From contig CAYRBI010000011.1 of the NCBI GenBank assembly GCA_964422415.1, positions 5,924-69,923 on the forward strand: a stretch of DNA of 64,000 bases, written 5' to 3'. Origin of the DNA: OLB16 sp964422415. GTDB taxonomy: Bacteria; Hinthialibacterota; Hinthialibacteria; OLB16. Positions 1-8,301 of this stretch are shown here, piece by piece. The notes below the pieces were generated by a model, which saw only the letters and a program-made list of their open reading frames with translations, made no database searches and had not been told where the DNA came from. Each line of letters starts with the position of its first letter. Position 1 is the first letter of the stretch. The translations under genes and the position numbers were made by a program.

Positions 1-24
1 CATATATCAGCGGCACTCCTGGTT

Positions 25-2169
25 GTGCTGCTCTGTACGGTGATTGGGAACCAGTTTGTTTTGTTTACCGCAGGTGTCCAGCGTTTGTTGAGGTATGCAA
101 TTCACACCATGCCTGTCTCTCTTGTTCCCTTCTCTTTCACCCCAGAAGGCACTCCCCATCACAATCTTTTCCTCAACCACGAAGGCCATTGCTGTCCTGG
201 CTCAGAAACTCAAGCTGTTTCCTCCAATCTCGATCACGTAGAACAAGCCTTGCGGGAAAATGAGCTCAAATACCGTACCCTTTTCGAGGGAGCGAGCGAC
301 TCAATCCTGCTCATGTCTCAAGACCACTTCATTGATTGCAATGCCAAGGCATTGGCGTTGTTTGGATGTAGTCTCGAACACATTATCGGAGCACCTCCCT
401 ATCAGTTCTCCCCTCTCACACAACCAGATGGACAGCCATCACGAGAAAAAGCCCTCGAGAAGATCAACCTAGCCCTTACAGATGGGCCCCAATCCTTCGA
501 GTGGGAGCATTGCCGGCTTGATAGAACGCCCTTTTCAGCGGAAGTACATCTGACCCGTTTGGAGCTCGGGAACCAAGTTCTGCTTCAGGCGATTGTAAGT
601 GACATCACCGACCGTAAACGTTCGGAGGAGGCTCTACGTGAGAGCGAAAGAAAGTACCGTGAATTAGTTGAGAATGCCAACAGCATTATCTTGCGATGGA
701 CACGTCAAGGTCACATCACCTTTCTGAACGAGTTTGGCCAACGCTTTTTCGGATACAAGGAAGATGAAATCCTGGGCCGTCATGTGGTGGGAACGATTGT
801 ACCCGAGACCGAACGTGGTGGCCGGGATTTACACCGGCTCTTAGACGCGATTGCCGCGGATCCGGTGGCCTATGAGCAGAATGTCAATGAGAACATGCGC
901 CGTAATGGCGAGCGTGTCTGGATCGCTTGGACCAACAAAGTTGCCCGGGACTCACAGGGAGAAGTAGCGGAGATACTGAGCATCGGTGCTGACATCACCG
1001 AATACCGGCGTACAACCGAGGCGCTCCGCCGCCGGGAAGAGCAGTTCCGCCTTATCATGGAGAACTTGGCCGACCTGGTGGCGTTGCTTGACCTCGAGGG
1101 CCGCCGTCTTTATAACAGCCCCTCCTATCAAAGCATTCTTGGCAACCCAGATAAGTTACGTGGATCCTCTTCTTTTGATGAGATTCACCCAGAAGACAAG
1201 GAGCTTGTAAAAAGGGTCTTCGATGAGACGGTCCGGACTGGCATCGGAAAACGTCTTGAGTACCGCCTGATTGATCAGGATGGAAATACACGGTATGTCG
1301 AATCGCAGGGCAGTGTGATCCGTGATATGGAGGGGCATATATCACAAGTTTTGGTGGTCTCTCGTGATGTCACCAACCGCCGTCTCGCGGAGGAGGCCAT
1401 CCATGAACTCAATGCTACTCTGGAGCAGCGTGTCGCCGAACGTACCTCTCAGTTAGAGGCCAAGAACCAGGAACTCAAAGCCTTTGCTTATACGGTGTCG
1501 CACGACCTGAAAGCACCTTTGCGTGGCATAGCTGGATATGCCGAGGAACTTGACCGGAAGCATCGCGCGGGATTGAGCGAGCGTGCCTTGTTCTGTCTAT
1601 CACAAGTCCTTACGGCCACCCGGAACCTGGACCAGCTCATCGAAGACCTGCTTCATTATTCACGTCTGGACGCCGAGATCCCCTCACCCACGGAGATTCA
1701 ACTGCGCCCCCTCATCGAATCCATCCTCCAGGACCGAAATCTTCTACTCGCCGAACAGGGCGTAGAAGTAACTCTTGATATTCCCTTTCCCACACTTTGC
1801 TCCTGGGAGCGTGGATTGGTTCAGGTTCTGACAAACCTCATTGACAATGCCATAAAATACAGCCGCGGATCCACACCACCTCGCATCCATATACAAGCCG
1901 AGACACTTGAGGATACCTGGCGGCTGAGCATCACGGATAATGGTGTCGGTTTCGATATGAAGTACCATGAACGGATCTATGGCTTGTTCAACCGGCTCGT
2001 ACGTGCAGATGAATTCGAAGGAACGGGGGCTGGTTTAGCGATCGTTAAAAAGGTATTGGATAAACAAGGTGGGCGGATCTCCGCCATTTCAGCGCCAGGC
2101 CAGGGCGCGACATTCATTGTCGAATTACCGCGGCGAGGCAGCTCTGACGAACATCAACGAGAGATCTAA
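25..2169 (+). CDS. Multi-PAS sensor histidine kinase
   Basis: Soluble-looking sensor kinase that would autophosphorylate on His and pass phosphate to receiver domains of the two genes directly downstream. Three PAS domains follow one another (about residues 75-200, 205-335 and 338-465), each introduced by the usual E-A-L-R-x-x-E-x-x-(Y/F)-R linker and the second and third ending in a D-I-T or D-V-T motif. A short coiled coil (LEQRVAERTSQLEAKNQEL) leads to a HisKA domain with H-box SHDLKAPLR (His near residue 493). The HATPase domain shows N-box NLIDNAIKYS, G1 DNGVGFD and G2 GTGAGLA. No convincing membrane segment is seen in the sensor part. The start is uncertain: position 25 is a GTG, the frame stays open to the window edge, and the first 70 residues look poorly coding, so an ATG at 109 or an upstream start are both possible. 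The stop lies one base before the next start. Confidence 0.85.
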   Translation: MLLCTVIGNQFVLFTAGVQRLLRYAIHTMPVSLVPFSFTPEGTPHHNLFLNHEGHCCPGSETQAVSSNLDHVEQALRENELKYRTLFEGASDSILLMSQDHFIDCNAKALALFGCSLEHIIGAPPYQFSPLTQPDGQPSREKALEKINLALTDGPQSFEWEHCRLDRTPFSAEVHLTRLELGNQVLLQAIVSDITDRKRSEEALRESERKYRELVENANSIILRWTRQGHITFLNEFGQRFFGYKEDEILGRHVVGTIVPETERGGRDLHRLLDAIAADPVAYEQNVNENMRRNGERVWIAWTNKVARDSQGEVAEILSIGADITEYRRTTEALRRREEQFRLIMENLADLVALLDLEGRRLYNSPSYQSILGNPDKLRGSSSFDEIHPEDKELVKRVFDETVRTGIGKRLEYRLIDQDGNTRYVESQGSVIRDMEGHISQVLVVSRDVTNRRLAEEAIHELNATLEQRVAERTSQLEAKNQELKAFAYTVSHDLKAPLRGIAGYAEELDRKHRAGLSERALFCLSQVLTATRNLDQLIEDLLHYSRLDAEIPSPTEIQLRPLIESILQDRNLLLAEQGVEVTLDIPFPTLCSWERGLVQVLTNLIDNAIKYSRGSTPPRIHIQAETLEDTWRLSITDNGVGFDMKYHERIYGLFNRLVRADEFEGTGAGLAIVKKVLDKQGGRISAISAPGQGATFIVELPRRGSSDEHQREI

Positions 2170-2170
2170 A

Positions 2171-3127
2171 ATGGCGGCAATCCTCATCATGGATAACCAT
2201 CCGGCCAGCCGGATGCTACTGGCTGCGGTTCTCACCTCGGCGAAACACATTGTGACCGAGACATTTGACGGTATCGAGGCTCTCACCAAGATCCGCGCCA
2301 TGGATTATGACATTGTCTTCTGTGATCCCTTTTTAACTAATAAAAGTGGACATGAATTCATCCGCCAACTCCGGAACGATCCGTTTCTTAAATCTGTACC
2401 CGTGGTTTTTTGGATCGCAGCCCAAGACATACCCGAGGCTCAGTGTCTAGCCCGGACCCATGGAGTCACACATCTTCTTTCAAAACGCTCCAAGCCAGGC
2501 GAGATTCTTCAGCTTCTAGTAACCATGCTTGGTGAAGCATTGGCGGGCTACGTCCCCGAAACCGAGTTCAATCATTCTTTTGTGCATCTGATCACGGAAC
2601 GGTTGCTTGAGGCCATGAGTACACGGGATACCCCGCCCTCACAACCCTTGTATCCCCCTGACGAACATGCCCGGCAACATCAAGCGCGGCCTATCCTGGT
2701 GGTGGAAGACAACCCGATGGATGTTGACTTCATGCTGCAGGCTTTCAAAGAAAGCAATGTCGCCAATCCAGTCAATGTCTGCCGTGATGGCGAGGAAGCA
2801 CTGCAATACATCGAGGCCCACCAAACACCCGAAGACCCCAATCTGCCTTTGCTGGTGCTTTTGGACTTACGGTTGCCAAAGGTGGATGGCATCGATGTTC
2901 TCCGGCAGGCACGCCAACATTCTGTCTGGAGACAAGTTCCCTTCATCGTGGTAACCACTTCCCGCGAAAACATCGATATCACTACAGCCTACGATTTATC
3001 AGTCAACTCCTACATCGTTAAACCGGTCAATTTTCCAGCGTTCGCCGAGGTTGTGAAACACATCCGGGTTTATTGGTTACTCACCAATGAGCCCCCTTTC
3101 CCGGAACCCTGCAGGAGGCCTTCATGA
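2171..3127 (+). CDS. Double-receiver response regulator (REC-REC)
   Basis: A 318-residue protein made only of two receiver domains, without an output domain, so it probably relays or buffers phosphate between the kinases on either side. The first domain (about 1-120) is atypical: the acidic pocket reads M-D-N, the candidate phospho-acceptor is in VFCDPFL, and the conserved Lys is in LLSKRSKP. The second (about 175-310) is canonical, with VVEDNPMDVD, phospho-acceptor in LLDLRLPKVDG, VTTS and Lys in IVKPVN, and resembles Rcp1-type phytochrome regulators that partner PAS/GAF kinases. The frame is open further upstream (to 2069), but ATG 2171, one base after the kinase stop, gives a receiver that begins normally. 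The stop overlaps the start of the next gene by four bases (ATGA), indicating translational coupling. Confidence 0.88.
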   Translation: MAAILIMDNHPASRMLLAAVLTSAKHIVTETFDGIEALTKIRAMDYDIVFCDPFLTNKSGHEFIRQLRNDPFLKSVPVVFWIAAQDIPEAQCLARTHGVTHLLSKRSKPGEILQLLVTMLGEALAGYVPETEFNHSFVHLITERLLEAMSTRDTPPSQPLYPPDEHARQHQARPILVVEDNPMDVDFMLQAFKESNVANPVNVCRDGEEALQYIEAHQTPEDPNLPLLVLLDLRLPKVDGIDVLRQARQHSVWRQVPFIVVTTSRENIDITTAYDLSVNSYIVKPVNFPAFAEVVKHIRVYWLLTNEPPFPEPCRRPS

Positions 3128-5511
3128 ACCCAACCATCCGCGTTCTCTATGCCGAGGACAATCCTCAAGATGCTGATCTAACACGGTCACGCTTCGCGGA
3201 GAACGCCCCAGACTTTGAAATCGAGATCGTCGGTACTGGCCAGGAGTGTCTGGAACGGCTCCACCGGGAAGCCTTTGATCTACTCTTGCTCGATCATCAT
3301 CTACCTGACATGGAGGGACTGGATATCCTGAAATGTGTGGTCCACGTCGGCATTCGGATTCCAGTGGTGTTGGTTACAGCAGTCGGCGATGAGGATCTGG
3401 TGGTAAAGGTATTGCGGTTGGGTGCGGTCAATTATGCCTCAAAGAATGGCAACTACCTGGAAACCCTGCCTGACTTATTACGCGATGAAATTCATGAATA
3501 CCACCATAAGCTCGATCAAGGGCTGCTGACGGTAGATCAGAAACGGATTCTGTATGTTGAACATCTCTCGATGGATGTGGACCTAACCCTTCAACACTTC
3601 TCCGAAGCGGCACCGCATTTGGTGGTGGATGTCGCGCGGAGTTGTAACGAAGCCCTCGCGCGTCTGACTGGTACACATGAATATGATCTGACGTTGATCG
3701 ATATGCGTATGCCCGACCAAAGCGGACTCGATTTTGTGAGAGAAGCTAAACGCCGTCACTTCAAGCTGCCGCCCTTCATCATTGTAACCGGTCGCGGGGA
3801 TGACGCCGCGGCCATTGCTACATTGAAGATGGGCGCCGCGGATTACATTGTAAAACGCGATGGATACCTTAACCAACTCACCTACTGCATTGACCATGCC
3901 ATCGCGCATAATGAACTGAACCATCTCAACGAGAAACTGCGGATTGAACTCCTGGAACGTCACCGCGCGGAGGAGGCTCTTCGAGAGAGCGAGAAACGCT
4001 GGCGGATCATCTTTGAACAGGCGCCCGACTCGATTCTGATCATCGATCCCCAAAACGGCACCTTGTTGGATTATAACGACAAGGCCTGTGAGAGTCTGGG
4101 GTACTCCCGTGAAGAATTCTCAGGGATGACCTTGGCCGAGATTAAATTCACGGAATCACCTGAGGAGGTTAAAACTTACCTTGCGAATGTCACCCGGCAT
4201 GGATTCGGTACAGTTGAAACCAAGCATAGAACCAAGACCGATGAACCACGTGATGTGTTGGTGGATTCCAAAACACTTCTCCTGCATGGAAAGATCTGCT
4301 TGCTTGAGACATGGCGCGATATCACCGACCGTAACCGTGCCGCTATGGAACGTCAAAAGCTTGAAGAACAGCTGCGCCAGTCTCAGAAGATGGAGTCAGT
4401 GGGGCGGTTGGCGGGCGGTGTGGCCCATGACTTCAATAATATGCTTCAAGCCATTATGGGATTCAGTTATCTCGCACTGGATGAGGTCAAACCGGAGGAA
4501 CGCCTGTACCGGTATCTCACTGAAATCCAGGATGCCGCTCAACGCTCGGCGGACCTTACCCGTCAACTACTTGCTTTTGCCCGTAAACAAACCGTGAGTC
4601 CCAAAGTGTTGGATCTCAACGATACCGTATCAAGCATGTTGAAAATGCTCCAACGGTTGATCGGCGAGGACATCGATTTGATCTGGAAACCGGGCTACAA
4701 CCTCGGTCAAGTTAAGATCGATCCTTCTCAGCTGGACCAAATCCTTGCCAACCTTACCGTCAACGCCCGTGATGCGATCTCCGGTGTCGGAAAAATCACA
4801 ATCGAAACTGATAACCAGGTCATCGATGAGGTTTTTTGTTCCTATCACGCAGGTTTTACTGTCGGCGAGTTTGTGAAATTGTCAGTCAGTGATGATGGCT
4901 GTGGTATGAATAGTGAAACAATCGGTCAGATCTTCGAACCTTTCTTCACCACCAAGGGAATTGGAGAGGGAACTGGCCTTGGGTTAGCCACTATCTATGG
5001 CATTGTCAAACAGAATGACGGCGCCATTAGTGTCTACAGCGAAGTGGGTCAAGGAACCACATTCCACATCTACTTGCCACGTTTTATCGCCCAAGGAGAC
5101 GAGGCCGGTGCATCACTAGGAGATCTGGCCGCCCCCTCAACAGGTAACGAGACAATTCTTATTGTCGAGGATGAAGAAGCTATCCTGACGATTGGAAAGG
5201 CTATTCTTTCCAAACTTGGGTATACCGTCTTAACCGCCAACACAACCCAGGAGGCGATTCGTATTGCGTCTGAATACCAAGGAGATATCCACTTGCTCCT
5301 CACGGATGTGGTGATGCCCGAAATGAACGGGCGGGAGCTCTCGGAACAGATCGTGCATTTACGCCCGGATGTGAAGATGCTTTTCATGTCAGGCTACACA
5401 GCTCACGTAATCGCTCACCGTGGAGTCCTCGAGGAGGGTGTCATGTTCCTGCAAAAACCCTTCTCTGGAGCATCTTTGGCGGCGAAGGTCCGCGAGGCAT
5501 TAGGAACATAA
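3124..5511 (+). CDS. Hybrid histidine kinase REC-REC-PAS-HisKA-HATPase-REC
   Basis: A 795-residue hybrid kinase. Two N-terminal receivers (about 3-125, acceptor in LLLDHHLPD; about 140-265, acceptor in LIDMRMPD) precede a PAS domain (about 290-405), a HisKA domain with GGVAHDFNNML (His435), a HATPase domain (NARDAIS, DDGCGMN, GEGTGLGLATIYGI) and a C-terminal receiver (ILIVEDEEAI, acceptor in LLTDVVMPEMNG, Lys in LQKPF). Input receivers would let upstream kinases gate this one, making the three genes a phosphorelay with five receivers and two kinases. The start ATG overlaps the preceding stop and has a GGAGG ribosome-binding site six bases upstream (3113-3118). No DNA-binding output protein is encoded next to it, so the final target is unknown. 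Confidence 0.9.
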   Translation: MNPTIRVLYAEDNPQDADLTRSRFAENAPDFEIEIVGTGQECLERLHREAFDLLLLDHHLPDMEGLDILKCVVHVGIRIPVVLVTAVGDEDLVVKVLRLGAVNYASKNGNYLETLPDLLRDEIHEYHHKLDQGLLTVDQKRILYVEHLSMDVDLTLQHFSEAAPHLVVDVARSCNEALARLTGTHEYDLTLIDMRMPDQSGLDFVREAKRRHFKLPPFIIVTGRGDDAAAIATLKMGAADYIVKRDGYLNQLTYCIDHAIAHNELNHLNEKLRIELLERHRAEEALRESEKRWRIIFEQAPDSILIIDPQNGTLLDYNDKACESLGYSREEFSGMTLAEIKFTESPEEVKTYLANVTRHGFGTVETKHRTKTDEPRDVLVDSKTLLLHGKICLLETWRDITDRNRAAMERQKLEEQLRQSQKMESVGRLAGGVAHDFNNMLQAIMGFSYLALDEVKPEERLYRYLTEIQDAAQRSADLTRQLLAFARKQTVSPKVLDLNDTVSSMLKMLQRLIGEDIDLIWKPGYNLGQVKIDPSQLDQILANLTVNARDAISGVGKITIETDNQVIDEVFCSYHAGFTVGEFVKLSVSDDGCGMNSETIGQIFEPFFTTKGIGEGTGLGLATIYGIVKQNDGAISVYSEVGQGTTFHIYLPRFIAQGDEAGASLGDLAAPSTGNETILIVEDEEAILTIGKAILSKLGYTVLTANTTQEAIRIASEYQGDIHLLLTDVVMPEMNGRELSEQIVHLRPDVKMLFMSGYTAHVIAHRGVLEEGVMFLQKPFSGASLAAKVREALGT

Positions 5512-5586
5512 AAATGCCAGAGAAATCTTCCCTCACAGTGGAACATCTCATCCAGAAAAAGGGGGGGGTCTAGGAACCTTACAGGA

Positions 5587-5679
5587 TGGCGGAGAGGCCG
5601 GGATTCGAACCCGGGGTAGAGTTATTAGCCCTACGACGGTTTAGCAAACCGCTGCCTTCAGCCGCTCGGCCACCTCTCC
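5587..5679 (-). tRNA. tRNA-Ser(GCU)
   Basis: Read on the minus strand this folds as a class II tRNA: 7-bp acceptor stem GGAGAGG/CCTCTCC, D-arm with GGCCGAGCGGCTGAAGG, anticodon stem GCGGT/ACCGT around loop TTGCTAA (anticodon GCT), a long variable arm typical of tRNA-Ser, and T-arm GGGTTCGAATCCC. Discriminator G and an encoded CCA end at 5587-5590. It sits alone between the convergent kinase gene and the lipoprotein gene. Confidence 0.97.
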
Positions 5680-5759
5680 ACTCGGGACATGTTCCGTAAA
5701 ATACCGGAGTAAGTCAATCCTTGGCTCAACTTCCCCCAACGGAAGGGTGCAATTCTCTC

Positions 5760-6395
5760 CTAATCTCCATCCACGCGTGGGATTGGGACATACCCTTTGG
5801 GACGGATCAGTTTTCTCTCCGGGAAGATGTCGCTGCTCTTGTACGGCCCAAAGATCCCCAGGACAGTGGTGGTCTTGAAATAAGAATCACCGTGAACCAC
5901 CGGTATCTGCCAAAGAAGTTCTTTGCTTACGGGATCTCTTCCCATGAACTCCATACGGCAATACCCCTCTTGCCGATTGTAAGAGAAGATGGAAAGGCCC
6001 CCAGCCGATGAAGGTACACCCTGGTATTCGGTTACCAAGAGTGGGATCCCAAAGTTTGACACCCAGATATCGGTACCCACCGAACGGATCAGGACTGTCA
6101 TCTCCACATCGGCCCGGGTGGCGTCCTCCACCAACAAACAGTGGTGGCGGGAGATCTCACGTTCGATGGTGGTCTTGATGAAGGGAAAATCATCACTTTG
6201 AACTCCTACTAAATCCATCTTGATTTTCCGCCCCTGGAGCGTTTTCCAGCGGACCGAGTTCACCGCCCGTTGTATTGCCTCGGTTACCAAGTACTGCTCG
6301 GTCGCGGTCCTGCCATGGATTTGGCTGGTAATAGTCGCACAACCACCCAGCACAAGTGGTAACAACGGAATGAGAAAGATACGCCAGTCACGCAT
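5760..6395 (-). CDS. Putative lipoprotein of unknown function
   Basis: A 211-residue exported protein. It starts with a basic stretch, a hydrophobic core and a lipobox LVLGGC (Cys19), so it should be lipidated and anchored in an envelope membrane. The ATG at 6393-6395 was chosen because it starts a proper signal peptide; the frame extends 19 codons upstream without adding one. The mature part begins with an AT-rich-in-Ser/Thr segment and then alternates beta-like strands (VEMTVLIRSVGTDIWVS, KTTTVLGIFGPY), without a motif I can assign. Downstream, on the same strand, lies only the tRNA; the next protein gene is divergent. Function unknown. Confidence 0.75.
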   Translation of the reverse strand: MRDWRIFLIPLLPLVLGGCATITSQIHGRTATEQYLVTEAIQRAVNSVRWKTLQGRKIKMDLVGVQSDDFPFIKTTIEREISRHHCLLVEDATRADVEMTVLIRSVGTDIWVSNFGIPLLVTEYQGVPSSAGGLSIFSYNRQEGYCRMEFMGRDPVSKELLWQIPVVHGDSYFKTTTVLGIFGPYKSSDIFPERKLIRPKGYVPIPRVDGD

Positions 6396-6592
6396 AAGCA
6401 GCCAAAAATACCACACTTGAGCGGATGTAACGAGGCACCCGGATCTGATCAAGAGAGACGTATCCGAGGGGCTGGCTATTCACCCCTTGTGGCGGTTGAT
6501 CATTGGCAGAGGGATAGGCCAACCGTCCCAAATGTGGTAATAATTCGAGTCCTTAATCGGCGACTATCCATATCTTCACCGGGGAAAGTCTC

Positions 6593-7249
6593 ATGGAAGA
6601 TCCAAAGCTGGAAACTGACATAGCTCACGTCAAGGAACTGATTCAGATCTGGCAAACCTACTATAGGCTTCTACTGGCTGCCTTTGACCGGGAAAAGAAG
6701 CTCCCTGCTAATGCCGACGAGGAATTCCAGAAGATCAAGACCGTGGTCGCTCAACGCCACGACCACTTCGCCTCGGTGATTCAAAAAGACCACTATGTCG
6801 CGCAGAACATCCTGCAGATGGTGAAGCGGACCATCTCGATTTACGACTTCGAGAAATCCAGCTCGGTGGCGGTGGATAAGACCCTCATCGAATGGCAAGA
6901 AGCCAACATCCTCCTGTTCGAGACCCTCGGATCTTTAGAATACAAGAAACATGAACTCGCGAAGGTCAGCGAGTCCGAACACAAGAAGGAACTGGCTAAA
7001 CGCGCGCGCCAGGAGAAGATCGACAAGATCCGCGGCAACCCACAGCTCTTCATGGCGATCAAGGTTACCGTCATCACGGCGGCCATTCTCGGTTTCTGGT
7101 TCTCCCCGTTGCGGCAAGTGGTCGCTGACATCCCCTTTGTCCATAGCCGGATCAACGATTTCCGGAATATCTTCGGTATGAAGGAGCTGGATGAAAAAGG
7201 AAATCCAGTTGAGCCAGCCCCGGAAGGCGAATCCAAGGAGAAGAAGTAA
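6593..7249 (+). CDS. Hypothetical membrane-anchored helical protein
   Basis: 218 residues, not recognised. The first 150 residues are mostly charged and helical (likely coiled coil: repeated K, E and Q with heptad-like hydrophobics), followed by one hydrophobic segment near 155-175 (MAIKVTVITAAILGFWF) that could be a single membrane anchor. The tail is hydrophilic and ends in a Glu/Lys-rich stretch. A GGGGAAAG site just upstream of the ATG supports the start. It is divergent from the lipoprotein gene and about 110 bp upstream of the acyltransferase gene, with which it may be co-transcribed. A structural envelope role is only a guess. Confidence 0.7.
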   Translation: MEDPKLETDIAHVKELIQIWQTYYRLLLAAFDREKKLPANADEEFQKIKTVVAQRHDHFASVIQKDHYVAQNILQMVKRTISIYDFEKSSSVAVDKTLIEWQEANILLFETLGSLEYKKHELAKVSESEHKKELAKRARQEKIDKIRGNPQLFMAIKVTVITAAILGFWFSPLRQVVADIPFVHSRINDFRNIFGMKELDEKGNPVEPAPEGESKEKK

Positions 7250-7359
7250 AGCCCCCTCAGCGAAGCCTTGTTGTTCCGGATGGATCACCCCAATGAGTGG
7301 CCGTGGTCTGGTTATGGCCTATGGTTTAAAGGCCATGGAAACTGGGCCATGACGAAGTT

Positions 7360-8211
7360 ATGGAAACACTAGCTCGTCCCTTTATCCATTTTATCCAGCG
7401 CCAATCTCTGGAGAGAATTCGTGCCTGGGCTTGTCTCTTAGCAAAACCTTGTTATCTCTTGGCACGGGGACGCCGTAAGACCGCTCTGGAAAACCTGGAT
7501 CTGGCTTATGGCAATACACTCACACGCGAGGAAAAACTCCGGATCGCGCGCAAATGCTTCGAGAACCTGATTCTCACCGGGCTTGAGTTCATTTATTCTC
7601 CCTCCCTCAGCCCTAACTTGACCGATTATGTGGAACTGGTGGATACCCACAACTTCTGGGAAGCCCACCAACGTGGGAAGGGGGTTCTCGTCATTGTCCC
7701 TCATATGGGCAACTGGGAACTAATCGGACGGTTCTTTCGTTTTAGTGGAATCCCCGCCCATGCTGTCAGCCGGAAACAACGTCCAGCATGGGTGGCCCGC
7801 TTCGTGAGTGCAACCCGTAAAGAGAATGGCATCCAGGAGATCGACAAACGGAATGCCTTGCGTCCCGTCTTAACAGCCCTCAAACGGGGAGAGACGGTCA
7901 ATCTCTTGATCGACCAGCACGCACGCAAGGAGGCCATTCAAACAACCTTCTTTGGCCAACCCGCGATGACCGTAGGTTCCGCCGCGTTAATCGCACTCAG
8001 GACTGGGTGCACCGTAGTGGTGGCGGCCTCCTTCCGGAAGCCGGATCTTGGAATCGGGGTGGTGGTCAGCGAGATCATCGAAACCATCGAGACCGGTGAC
8101 AGAGAGCAGGATATTCTCACCAACACCCAACGGTATGTCGATGTGATCGAACGGTATGTGCGACAGTATCCAGATTGCTGGATGTGGATGCACCGGCGTT
8201 GGCGCGCTTAA
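7360..8211 (+). CDS. LpxL/HtrB-family lysophospholipid acyltransferase
   Basis: Member of the bacterial lipid A biosynthesis acyltransferase family, which adds secondary acyl chains to lipid A (or related lipids) at the inner face of the inner membrane. The catalytic H-x4-E motif is present as HMGNWE (His115, Glu120) after a strand VLVIVP. Other family features are the AVSRK segment, a basic LIDQHARKE segment and the C-terminal YPDCWMWMHRRW, which matches the usual end of the family. Length (283) is normal. There is no strong N-terminal membrane anchor, although hydrophobic stretches occur. Whether the acceptor is Kdo-lipid A cannot be told from sequence. The gene ends at the edge of a GC-rich palindrome separating it from a convergent gene. 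Confidence 0.88.
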   Translation: METLARPFIHFIQRQSLERIRAWACLLAKPCYLLARGRRKTALENLDLAYGNTLTREEKLRIARKCFENLILTGLEFIYSPSLSPNLTDYVELVDTHNFWEAHQRGKGVLVIVPHMGNWELIGRFFRFSGIPAHAVSRKQRPAWVARFVSATRKENGIQEIDKRNALRPVLTALKRGETVNLLIDQHARKEAIQTTFFGQPAMTVGSAALIALRTGCTVVVAASFRKPDLGIGVVVSEIIETIETGDREQDILTNTQRYVDVIERYVRQYPDCWMWMHRRWRA

Positions 8212-8213
8212 GG

Positions 8214-8301
8214 GACCTCACCCTCCCGCCCCCCTTTCTCCCGGGGAGCTGGGGGAGTTTCCCCCTCGCCCATTGGGAGAGGGGGGTGGGGGGGTGAGGT
8301 C
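8214..8301. repeat. GC-rich palindromic repeat between convergent genes
   Basis: An 88-bp C/G-rich imperfect palindrome. The ends are GACCTCACCC and its complement GGGTGAGGTC, with inner arms of C-runs and G-runs around CCCGGGGAGCTGGGGG. It begins just after the acyltransferase stop and contains the last ~28 codons of the convergent gene, so it probably acts as a two-way terminator. Similar C/G blocks occur at 9790-9893 and 33051-33073. Confidence 0.7.
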
